IMG/VR virus record: IMGVR_UViG_3300031963_000711
Coordinates: 1-28,762 of that record
Source: a virus
Reading direction: 5' to 3' (one strand)
Length of the DNA stretch: 28,762 nt
The position numbers and the translations under genes are program-made. Positions 12,816 to 23,200 of this stretch are shown here, one piece after another. The notes below the pieces were generated by a model, which worked only from the letters and a program-made list of their open reading frames with translations, ran no database searches and had not been told where the DNA came from. The number at the start of each line of letters is the position of its first letter. The stretch's first letter is position 1.

Positions 12816-14507
12816 CTAAAGAGTTCTGCCAGTAATTTCGGTTTCTAGCCCCCCTTGATATCTTTGAGATACTTTAACCACAATAATTTTTTGTTCTACC
12901 GTTAGGTCCTGATATGGGTAATCTATTGTAATTATGTCTCCAACTGAAATCAGTGGATTGCCAAAAATTTTCATTGTAATTATTTTTGCTTTATTTACAA
13001 CCCTGCTTTGTATCCATTCTGCTAAACTCTTTACATCTTTAACATTTTGCAACCAGGTTGATTCGAAAATAACTGGTTCAGAAGCAGCATATCCAGCAAC
13101 TGGCGAGGTCTCATAAACTATCTCTCCAGAGAAACCAATTGTATTCCCAAATATAGAAAGCTGATTAACTCCTCTATCTGAGAGCGGAACTGTAATGGAG
13201 CTGTTGTTTAATACAAAAACGTCTGCTTTAAAATTATCATATGATTGTGCAATTACCTGTGCCAGCTTGTTCCCACCAGTTGTCCATTTAATTGGAATTG
13301 CTGGGGCATTTGAGAACCTGACAGACTTTTTTGCTATTTCTCTTACTACCGTTCCAAATTCATCGAATGCATTTTTCTTAGAAATAATATCTACATCGTC
13401 ATTTGTGGCATTATAAAGCATATCTCCATAAGCTAAATCTAAAAAGTCTTTACTAAATTGTCCGTTATAAAAATTAAGTAGCTGGTAGTCCTTGTTATAT
13501 TCTTCTTGATTCTTCAAAGTATCTGCGTATACATAATCAAATATAGTTGTTCCAGAAATTCCAACTAACGCTACACGTTTTGATGGATAAAGTATTTCAT
13601 TATCGTTTGCTGCAGACGAAGTATCTGTAGCTTCTATTTTAAATCCATTTATATAAGCCGTAATTGTAACACTCTTATTTTCTATTTTTACCTTAACATC
13701 AACATTATAAACTTTGCCAGCAAAAAGTTGATCTAGAGTTGCCCTATTTCCTTTTTGAGAATCTGTAAGCTTTTTCATATTTTTTCCAACAAGCTTAACA
13801 ATCTTTACTGGAGAGGTGCTAGCTGCTGCGGCTGTGGCGCTTGTTTCTAAAAATATAAAATATCCAGAGTCATTTGAATCATTTAAAAAGAATCCAAGTG
13901 CTGCTCCTTGAGGCTTATATTTAATAAGAGGAGGCATAATAATAGATGTTCCAAATGAATAATATCCAGGACTATAATTTCTTACTGGCTTACTTTCTCC
14001 TATAGTTTCGTTTGTGTATGTTCCAAGCTGTATTGAGTCAAAGTCTCTATATGCAAATGTAAACTTATTGTCTACTGATTCTCCGCCAGTTAACTTAAGA
14101 TATGATTTAGCTGTAACTTTGTCTCCGACCTGTTTTGGCGATCCAGTTTTTGAAGCATTTGTAATGGTGGACGAAAGCTTATAATAAGATACTTTTTTAT
14201 TTCCTTCACCAGCAGCGCTTATAAATTGTGTTGTTATCTTATAATAACCATTTTCAGTTAATCCAGAAATTGTTACTGGGTTTGTGGATGATGTTGTTGT
14301 TTGGGCTGCGGCTGCAGAAGTAGTGTCGTCTACCATTCTTTGATATATAACTTTATATGTAGTTATATTATTTTTACCAGCAACTCCTAATGTAGATAAG
14401 TTGACTGATATAGATGTATTAGAAACTTTGCTTACTATAGGAGCAAATAGTTGATTTATGGTTGAGTCTAATGTTCCGCCGCCTGCTTCTTCTTCAAGAT
14501 AAGCCAT
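12816..14507 (-). CDS. Minor tail protein, FN3 plus hub-like C-terminus
   Basis: I start this at the ATG at 14507 (MAYLEEEAGGGTLDS), which shares one base with the previous stop (TAATG); the product is 563 residues. A reading from 14540 only adds antisense-like residues inside the upstream gene. The N-terminus has an FN3-like unit (SISVNLSTLGVAG, TYKVIYQRMVDD, TISGLTENGYYKITTQFI). Residues about 120-330 look like a LamG/concanavalin-type sandwich (YYSFGTSIIMPPLIKY, GYFIFLETSA, ITAYINGFKIEA). The C-terminus (AEWIQSRVVNKAKIITMKIF, then GNPLISVGDIITIDYPYQDL) matches the pattern closing gp27-like hub or tail-spike proteins. It follows the hub-like gene, supporting a tail-tip role. Confidence 0.83.
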   Translation of the reverse strand: MAYLEEEAGGGTLDSTINQLFAPIVSKVSNTSISVNLSTLGVAGKNNITTYKVIYQRMVDDTTSAAAAQTTTSSTNPVTISGLTENGYYKITTQFISAAGEGNKKVSYYKLSSTITNASKTGSPKQVGDKVTAKSYLKLTGGESVDNKFTFAYRDFDSIQLGTYTNETIGESKPVRNYSPGYYSFGTSIIMPPLIKYKPQGAALGFFLNDSNDSGYFIFLETSATAAAASTSPVKIVKLVGKNMKKLTDSQKGNRATLDQLFAGKVYNVDVKVKIENKSVTITAYINGFKIEATDTSSAANDNEILYPSKRVALVGISGTTIFDYVYADTLKNQEEYNKDYQLLNFYNGQFSKDFLDLAYGDMLYNATNDDVDIISKKNAFDEFGTVVREIAKKSVRFSNAPAIPIKWTTGGNKLAQVIAQSYDNFKADVFVLNNSSITVPLSDRGVNQLSIFGNTIGFSGEIVYETSPVAGYAASEPVIFESTWLQNVKDVKSLAEWIQSRVVNKAKIITMKIFGNPLISVGDIITIDYPYQDLTVEQKIIVVKVSQRYQGGLETEITGRTL

Positions 14508-16774
14508 TACTTCCACACATCCTCTTCTATTTGATACCAATTACTTATAGTTGCACCTGATGTAGCTGGATGGTATGTTTTTTCCGTTCCAAACACACCC
14601 CTTGCTTTAATTCTATATCTACCAGTTGGTTTAAAATATTGTGGTCCAGTTTTAGACAAAGATCTATATTGTGCCCAGTCTGCTTCTGATCCTACAAAAA
14701 CTGAAATCTTAGTAGTTGAATTAAGAGGCTCATACTCAAATTCTATTCCATCATATTCAAAAACTTCAGAGTCAACTAAAAAATATCCTGAATAATTAAA
14801 TGTAGATTCAAAACTTACAAATGGATCTAGATTGTCTATATCTATATTAAAGTTAACTAATTCAGCTGGTGTGTCTGACTGAATTTCATATCTCAATCCG
14901 CCAGATATTAAAAATGAAGGTTCTGATGCCCATAGGTCCGTTGCTGTTTGTGTATAAAGAGAACTCATTGGTGTTTTCCAAATTACTTTAACCTGGTTTG
15001 CGGATGCTAATTCTTGCTTATTAAAGTCTACAATATTAGGCAACTTGTTACCACTTTGAGCATAATAAAATTCCCAATCTGCAGTTGATCTAGTGTATAG
15101 ATAATCTCTTGTATAAAATTGTAAAATATTATTTTCATCAAAGTATGCGTTCATTTGAATATCTCTACATAGCTCTTGGATAGAATCCCATACAGTTTTA
15201 TTGTTTTCGCTCCACCATAAAGTTAATGTTGGAATAGATGTATCTATAGATACATTTGACTCATTAAGCTTTACGTTAATATTATAATTAGAAAATCCTA
15301 TAGAGTCTAACATGCCAGTTATAATTGACGTTACTGGGGCATACTCATATACTAAATCTGGTATCAATGTTTCCATTAATTGTTTTGAGCCATCAAGAGC
15401 TGATACTTCTACGTCTCCAAATTGAGATATGTTGTGCGAATCTAAATAAAATGTTCCCTGTTCAACTCTGTCATATTTTGATGACCCCTCAGTTACAGCG
15501 CCGTTAGAATGATAAACTTTTAGATGAGGCCTAATCTCTGCATTTTTAGCAAAATATATTACATCATTTGGGGCAGGGGTTACGGTCCAATCTTCATCTC
15601 TATTATAAGTTAAAACTTTTAAGTCAGACTGATCGTATTTTGCCAATGATAAACTTAAATTGTTTGCAGTTATATTGCCTACTGGCAGGATGTCGTTTGC
15701 GTTAGAAGATGACTCTTTACTTATATCAAAAGAAATTAAGTCTGGGCTTATGTCCTTTACCCATCTTGCAGATATTTCTACAAGACCTATTCTTCTATCT
15801 GTTCCCGCCGACGGAGTGTTTATTGTTATAGATTTAATTTCTTTAGGGGCTGGATACGATATTGCTTGAGATGAACTAAATGGTGGCGTGTTTGACCATG
15901 CTGTTCCATTCCAATAAATTATTAACGTTCCATTAGATGGTACTGAAATTGGAGAAAGCGTTACGTCCGTAGTGGCATCGTTATAGTCAATAGAAACTGT
16001 ACATGTTGCTGGTAAGGCGTGATACTTTTCGAAACGAATAACTATTTTATTTGCTAAGGCTGGTTTAGTTGGGGTAGCAGTTCCAGATGAATTTACAAGA
16101 GTTGCTGTTTTAGAAAGACTAGTTTCAGAAACTTGAGATAAAGCATTTGTAACAGAAAATGTACGGGAATCTGGAATGCTTGTAATTACTTGATTAACTA
16201 AATTTAAAGATGAGTTTCCTGAACCAGATATGGTAACTCTTTTTCCAATTGTAAATCCATGATCTGCTGATGTTTTATAAACTACTTTTGATCCTGTTGC
16301 ATATGCTTCAATTATTGACGCTGTGCTTTGAACATATTTAACTGTAGCGTTAACACCAGTATTTTCTGGAGTTATCCAGTATTTATAATATGTTGTTACA
16401 CCTGGATAGTATACTCTTGGGGCAGTTGAAGGGTAAGGTACAGTTCTATAGTCATAAAATTTATTATCCCCAGTATGTTCTGGATGCGATGGGTTTGTAG
16501 GATCAGTATTAATATAATATTTAATTCCAGAAAGAGTTGGCCTAAAAGGTTTTAAGACTGAGTCTATTGGAAATAATTTTTTGTATGGATTTAAACGCTT
16601 TTCTTCTGCTTGTGCATCGATATCTGTCTTATAGTCGTCATCATCAATTGTAGTAGATATTGTTATATTGTCTAATAGAAGATTCATGTTATATTCTATT
16701 GTGCATCCCGCCGAAATATTTACGGTGCGGGAGTTATAAAAAATATCTTTTAATTGAGAGCTAGCAGATATCAC
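14507..16774 (-). CDS. Tail hub-like minor tail protein
   Basis: This 755-residue protein shows hub features in its C-terminal half: DISPDLISFDISKESS near 344-359, DVEVSALDGSKQLMETLI, and TVWDSIQELCRDIQMNAYFD followed by ENNILQFYTRDYL. The last is the typical segment before the final beta domain of gp27-like tail hubs. The N-terminal half holds a beta module with KTSADHGFTIGKRVTISG and VITSIPDSRTFSVTNA, often found inserted in phage tail proteins. The start is GTG, sharing one base with the previous stop (TAGTG), with GGAG nearby. Its place after the distal-tail-like gene fits the siphovirus order. Hub assignment is by pattern and order only. Confidence 0.83.
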   Translation of the reverse strand: MISASSQLKDIFYNSRTVNISAGCTIEYNMNLLLDNITISTTIDDDDYKTDIDAQAEEKRLNPYKKLFPIDSVLKPFRPTLSGIKYYINTDPTNPSHPEHTGDNKFYDYRTVPYPSTAPRVYYPGVTTYYKYWITPENTGVNATVKYVQSTASIIEAYATGSKVVYKTSADHGFTIGKRVTISGSGNSSLNLVNQVITSIPDSRTFSVTNALSQVSETSLSKTATLVNSSGTATPTKPALANKIVIRFEKYHALPATCTVSIDYNDATTDVTLSPISVPSNGTLIIYWNGTAWSNTPPFSSSQAISYPAPKEIKSITINTPSAGTDRRIGLVEISARWVKDISPDLISFDISKESSSNANDILPVGNITANNLSLSLAKYDQSDLKVLTYNRDEDWTVTPAPNDVIYFAKNAEIRPHLKVYHSNGAVTEGSSKYDRVEQGTFYLDSHNISQFGDVEVSALDGSKQLMETLIPDLVYEYAPVTSIITGMLDSIGFSNYNINVKLNESNVSIDTSIPTLTLWWSENNKTVWDSIQELCRDIQMNAYFDENNILQFYTRDYLYTRSTADWEFYYAQSGNKLPNIVDFNKQELASANQVKVIWKTPMSSLYTQTATDLWASEPSFLISGGLRYEIQSDTPAELVNFNIDIDNLDPFVSFESTFNYSGYFLVDSEVFEYDGIEFEYEPLNSTTKISVFVGSEADWAQYRSLSKTGPQYFKPTGRYRIKARGVFGTEKTYHPATSGATISNWYQIEEDVWK

Positions 16775-17271
16775 TATACCTGCTCCATTGACATTGATAT
16801 ATTGTAGAACGGCACTTGGCCTCTTTTTACTAGAGTAGCGTTAAATGATGTACAGCTAACAGTATACGGCTCATAGCCTGATGATTCTTGGCTTGTGCCA
16901 CTCTTTGCAAAATTTAATCTAATATCAAAGGTTGATTGACCCTCGCTACTATTATAGAATTCAATTAGATCCAAAGCCCCCCATTGATTATCTACGGTAT
17001 ACAATCTTGTTCCTGGAAGCATGCTCCAAGAAACACCAAATCTTTTTTTATCTGCAACAAAGAATTTACGCAATGATCCGTTTGCCATTCTTTGAGATTG
17101 CTCAATTCTTTCTACATCCATAGAAATTTCACTTCTATTATGCTCAGAAAGTTTAATCCATGATTGCGTTGTATCCGATGGATCTGCGTAAAGGTCTCTA
17201 GCATAGATTTGAATGGCGGAACCTCTAGGTAAATATGTGGTTCGTTGACCATTTGCTACATATGGACTCAT
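16774..17271 (-). CDS. Distal tail or minor tail protein
   Basis: The 165-residue product is beta-rich and acts where siphoviruses place a distal tail protein: directly after the tape measure, before the hub. Visible stretches are TTYLPRGSAIQIYARDLYAD, RSEISMDVERIEQSQRMANG, GVSWSMLPGTRLYTVDN and VKRGQVPFYNISMSMEQV. The pattern of a small beta barrel with one long helix-like loop (DVERIEQSQRMANGSLRKFF) is compatible with a Dit N-domain or a short tail-tube-like ring. The ATG overlaps the tape measure stop by 4 bases and is preceded by CAGGAG. Confidence 0.75.
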   Translation of the reverse strand: MSPYVANGQRTTYLPRGSAIQIYARDLYADPSDTTQSWIKLSEHNRSEISMDVERIEQSQRMANGSLRKFFVADKKRFGVSWSMLPGTRLYTVDNQWGALDLIEFYNSSEGQSTFDIRLNFAKSGTSQESSGYEPYTVSCTSFNATLVKRGQVPFYNISMSMEQV

Positions 17272-20200
17272 GGATATCTCCTGCTCATATTAATCTGTGT
17301 TCCAGTCTTTCTCTGATCTAATGCCATTGCTGCCTTAAATTCTTCAAACAATTGTCTTCCATCTGCTGGGGCTTCTGCAAATTGCATTGTAACATTTCCA
17401 ACATTATATACAGATCCGCCAGTTCCTGGCTGATATGCCATTGCCTGAATTAATTCGCTACCCTCATTATATTTAGGTACATTATAGTTTAGCATAAGTC
17501 CGCCAGATTTCATACCGTTTATGCGGTCAAAGAATGGTACTCCTAATTTAGATACAGTATCTGCATTTACAATATACTCTCCATTGGATACTCTTACCAT
17601 TCCGCCATTTGCATACATGCCAATAATTGAATCTGATGTACCAGTTCCTGGGCCACGTAATAGTCCTCCAGCTGCCTTCTTTTCTTGAGCAACTGTATAC
17701 CATGTCTTTGGATCCATATTTCCTTCAGGTTGTCTTACTTTGTAACGTATACCTTTATATTCAAGAACATCTCCTGGCTGTAGATTCTTATCTCTAATCG
17801 CTTCATTTCCGCCTTTTCTGCTTAAAGTTCCTTTTTCATTTAATTCATACTGTTTAGATTTTGGAGCGGAAGAAATAACATATGGGTTGTCCATTGTATA
17901 TTTAGGCCCATCTTTTCCATCATTTAATTTCTTTCCATCAATTATAATATCTCCACTAGCAGTTACTGTTACATCATTTTGAGCTAGAATTGAATCTATT
18001 CCTGCTCCAAATTTATTTAATTGATCTAAAGCAAAAGTTCCAACATCAGTTTTTATTGGCATTCCTCCGCCAGCATAAGTATATTCTGGCATATTAATTC
18101 CTATGCCTTTTAACGCAACTACAAAGTCAGCAGCCAAACCTTTAAACTCTTTTGTTGTCTTAAATTCTTCTATGTTCTTAGCATTAAGCTTTAATGCCAT
18201 TTGTAAAGCAGTCATTGAAGTGTTTACATCATCAATTTTTTGCTTTTGCTTATCATATTTTTTATTTATTGAGTCAAGACTTTCTGCCGCCAGAGCAGCC
18301 TTGTTCGCCAAATCATCTTGAGCGTTTTGTATCTTTTCTCTTTGACGCTCTAATGGAGCTATATCTTTTAGCCTACGCTCTTCAATTTGTTGTTCTGCTA
18401 ATACTACCTGTTGCTCATTTAGAGTTCTTTGTAATTCTAGCTGAGCAGATGCGGCACCACCAAAATCACCAGCAGCAACAGCTTTTTCATATTCAAGTCT
18501 TTGCTGTTGAACACGTAGCGCTACATCTTCTGCTTGAGCCTCTTCACGTAAAGCTTTCTTTTTAGCTTCAGCCTTATCATTAATTCTTTTTATTTCTTTA
18601 TCAAGAGCCTTTAGTCTTTCTTTTGTATCTATCTGCTCTTTTACACTTTGCCCCTTTGCAGCTGACTCGTACTTCTTCTTTAGATCTCCAAGCCTCTTTA
18701 GCTCTGAATATTCTTTACTTAATAGTCCCTTTTTGTTTACAGTTTCTACTGCTTGAGCTGTTGCTATTTGTAGCTTATAAATCATGTCTGTTTGCTCTGC
18801 ATTCATCTTTGAAAGATCTCCAGTGAATCCCATAGCAACAAGTCTTAGCTTTTGGAACATGCTAACAGCGGTATCCTGTTTATTAATAAACTTTTCAATT
18901 TCAGGATTTTGTTTCTTTAAATTATTTAATACGCCTTGACCAATTGCTTCTTGTGCTCCAACCTTATTTGCAATTATATCTAACTGCTTCTTTTCAGCTT
19001 CATATCTTGCAGTAGTCTCATCAAACTCTTGGCCTTTCTTTTTAGCAGCCTTTTCGCTCTTAGAAACTAAATCTTCAACTCCAGTATTAATTGCAGTCAA
19101 TGCAGTATTAAGAGCGGCTGCAGCATCCTTGGTATTCTCAAAATTCTTTGCATAATTAAATGATTGCAATGCGCTGGCGGCAGCAGTTTGAGCATCTACT
19201 ATTTGCTTAAATGCATCTGTATTAATTACGCTTACTGCCATGCCTGCTTTATCTGAAAGATTAAATAACGTATAAATTCTCTTGGCTGCCTCTTCTGCAG
19301 ATAGTCCCGCAGCCATTAACTGCTCTTTTAATTGAACAGCAACTCTTGCTGCATCTGGGCGGGATGTAGCGTTAATTACTTTAATTTGTTCCGCCATTGT
19401 TTCTTTTAATTCTTTTCTCAACTTCTTATATTCTGCAATTGTCATCTTGAAAGGAGTTCCTGCAGACTGCAAGCTTTCGTAAGTGAGCATATTTTGGTCT
19501 ATCATCAACTTCTGGGCAGCAATCGCATCTTTTACCTTAGTATTATAATCAGTAAATTTAAGTCCTGCTTTTTGTGCAGATTCTGCAGTCAATCCGAATG
19601 CCGCTGCGCTTAGACGTTGAGTTTCATTATAATTTTTCCAAGCTGCTATTGCTCCACCTATTGTTAGTGTTGCTGCACCGATAATTAAATTAGTTTTTGT
19701 TAATCCTCCAACAAGACCAGTTAATATTTTGCCCCAAACTTTTCCTTGCGTAGCAGCTCCTGCAGCAGACTGTGCCCATGCTTTTTGTGCTGCAACTGAT
19801 CTTCCTAACTTCTCTGCATATACTGCTGGATCTGACTGTCCTCTTAATCCGCCCATACCGCCCATTAATGCTGGTGCTAGCATGCCTCCAAGCATTCCGC
19901 CAACCATAGATCCAGTTTCTCCAAATCTTCCACCTAAAGCTGCTCCTCCATAATATCCTGCAGAAGACAACATCATTCCGCCCATCATTGAGCCAAATCC
20001 AATACGTTGTCTTGGAACTACAATTGGTGCTTGTGGTTGAGATTGTGTCCCTAATGATGTTGGTCTAAATCCTCTTCCAAATGGTGTGCGTGACCAATCT
20101 ACCTGACCGCCTTCTTGATATCCTGGAACCATTCCGCCTTGATTAAATCTCATTCTTCCTCTTGACATTGCTCTAAATATTGCAGAAGCTCCAACATGTC

Positions 20201-23200
20201 CTCTTTGTGCGCCAAACATAGAAGTCATTGTTCTTCCTCTACCAAATTGTGGAGATTGTCTTCTTTGAGATTCTGGGAAAAGTTCTTGCATTCTTGACCA
20301 ATGAGATTCGGTCATTCCTGCTGGCATTCCGCCGCCTGTTGAAATAAGAGGTTGTGGAATTCTTTGTCCATCAAATCCCATCTGTCTTAAACTTCCACGA
20401 GCTATTCCTCTATTGCTTTCATTTCTTTCAAATCCTAGTTGTGATATCTCTTCAGATAAAGATACTCGTCTTCCCAATGCTGCACTACTTCTTGTAATTT
20501 TAGAAAGATGCTTATCCATTGTTTGATAAACTATTCTGTCATAATCATCAGAGGATATGTTTCCAGCTTTAGATAAATTAGATATAATTTCATCATTCAT
20601 TCTGTTTAGTGAAGATTGCATTTCTGGTGTGCTGTAGCCTAATCTTGCTCCTACATCATAAATTAATCCTGCTGGGTGGACTCCCTGTTTAGATAAATTA
20701 ATAAAATCTTGAGCAAATATACTTCCTGGAACTGTTGTTCCTGGTGGCAGACCTAAAGACCTACGTCTTGCTGCTTGCGATGGGTGTGCAAGTATCATAT
20801 TTGTTTTAGAGCTTTGCCAAAGCATTCTAGCTGGAAGGAATCCTCCTCCATTAAATCCTGGTCCTCCTGTACCCTTATTGCCATTAATTGCCATAAGCAG
20901 TGGTAGATTAGCAGCTGTGGCTTCTCTATTTACAACAAATTCTCCTGGAGTTAGCATTGCTGGAACTACATCTGCATTTACATTTGGTCCTGGAACCATT
21001 GCTCCACTAGACATATACACTTGTCCGCCAGCATTTAATCCTTGAGGCTTAGTTGTTTCAATGCTATACGGTCCGCCAATTGTTCTTGTTCGTGTAGCAC
21101 GACCAACTGCTGTCATAACGTCAAGGAATGCACCTTGACGGAACATTCCACGAAGATTTGGTTTTCCTGATACATCTACAACTGGCTGATCAATTAATGG
21201 AGCTTTACTTAAATCAATTGTTCTACCACGACCTGCAGCATACTGACTTACCTGCATTCCCATCATTCTTTCAAGTTCAGCATTTACTGCGATAATTGCT
21301 GCTCTTGCTTGCTCTACATTTAATTTACCTGCTCTTAAATCTGCAACAATTGCAGCAGACTGTGTTGCAGCATTTTGAGTAAGTCTTTGTGTAATTGGAA
21401 GAATGTCATCAAATGTTGCAATAAATTCACTTGATACTTGTCCGCCTAATGCGATTGTTTTCTTTAACTGTTCAATTTCTTGTCTACTTTGTACGCCAAG
21501 AGTTGCCATAAGAGCGGCGTATCTTGCATGTTCTCCAGCTACAACTCCAGTAGAATATCCGCCAACAGAAGTCAATCCCTCAATATTAGGCATTCTTTCT
21601 GTCATCATAATTTGAGGAGTTCTACCAATTTTTCTATTTAATGGAACTGGCTGCATGGTTAATCCAAATATTGTAGAAGGATTATTTGGATCTCTTGGAT
21701 TTAAATGTGCTGCTGCTCTTGATTCTGTTCCTAGTAATGGATGTGTTGGATCTACTACTCTTGGACCGCCCATGGTCATTATTGGAGATCCGCCTAATGT
21801 TGTTACCGCTCTTCCAGCTCCTGTACCTATGGTAGCTATGCTAGTTGCATTCTGTTGTAGTAAATTTAGATCTGCATTTAATTTTTCAATTGCTAGGCTA
21901 AGAGTTTTTGCAGCAGCTGCGTCAGAATAAAATTCATCTGATAGTTGTGCGCTTGCAGCTCTTGCTGCCATAATCTCTGGTGTTAGTAATTTGAATCCTT
22001 CTGCGCCTTTAAATAAAGCTTTAAAATGTCCAAGACCCTTAATGATGTATCCAAAGAAGTTAGCAAGAACACCAGTAAGCATAATTACTGGGCCGATGAT
22101 TGCGGTAAATGCTCCTCCAAATGCCATAACCTTTTTAATTGGGTCTGGTAACTTTTGTGTAAAGTCAATTATCTTGCTTAGAACATTTACAAGCTTTGTT
22201 CCAATATCTAGGAATTCATCGCCTACTCCTGCAAGCTCTGCCTTTAAGCCTTCTATTGCTCTACGATATCTTCCTGATGCTGACTCTGTTACTGCCGCCA
22301 ACTCTCGGCCAGCTACTGCTTCCAATTCTCCTGCGCTTGCATTCATCAAATCTAAAACTTGTAATGTCTGGCTTCCTTGGCGACCTAAGTTTTCAAACAA
22401 AGCATTTAGTCTTGAGAACTGGAATTTTCCAAACAATTGTTCAATTGCTTGCTGTTTTGATAATGGGTCCAGCTTGTCTAATGCTGACTGAAGTGCTAAT
22501 AATGTTCCAGTAACATCTCCCGCATTATTCTTTACAATGCCTAAAAGATCAATTCCAAATCCTTTAAATTTATCTACTGCAACATCTGTTGGGTTAATTA
22601 AAGATGCAAGAGCAGACTTTAGAGCGTTTGCTCCTTCTGAAGCATTTACTCCGCCCTCACGCATAGCGGTAAGATAAAGAGCAAGATCTTGTACGCTTCC
22701 GCCTAATCCCTTAATTACTGGGCCAGCTTTTGGAATAGCCTCCACAAGATCATTCAACGTTGTTGATGTTTGGTTTTCAACTGCGTTTAGGAAGTTAATA
22801 GTTTCTGCTAGTTCTTGAGTATTTGATTTAAATGCTGACTGTATAGCTAAGGTTGCCTTCATTGCTTCTTGACGATCTACTTCACCAAGAACTGCTAAAC
22901 GAGTTGTTTCTGAAACTGATGCTAACAATTCATTTCCAGTCTTACCAGTAGCAGCAATATCAGCAGCAAGCCCAATAGTTTCTGTAAAGCTTACACCCAT
23001 TGCAGACGATAATTCTTTTGCAGTAGCAGCAACTTCATTTCTAATCTTACCTAATTCTTGTGATGATGTTCCTGCTATATCTCCATAAACCTTAGTTAAA
23101 CGAGTTAGTTCTTGATCTGCTTGCTTAAATGCATCTGCTGCTGCTTTTCCAAATGCTGCAAGTGGCAAAGTTAAACCTACTGTTAACTGACGTCCTGCCC

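Noticed and set aside
14508-14540. Longer start for the FN3 tail gene at 14540
   Set aside because: The added residues lie inside the upstream gene; ATG 14507 forms a normal TAATG coupling with its stop.
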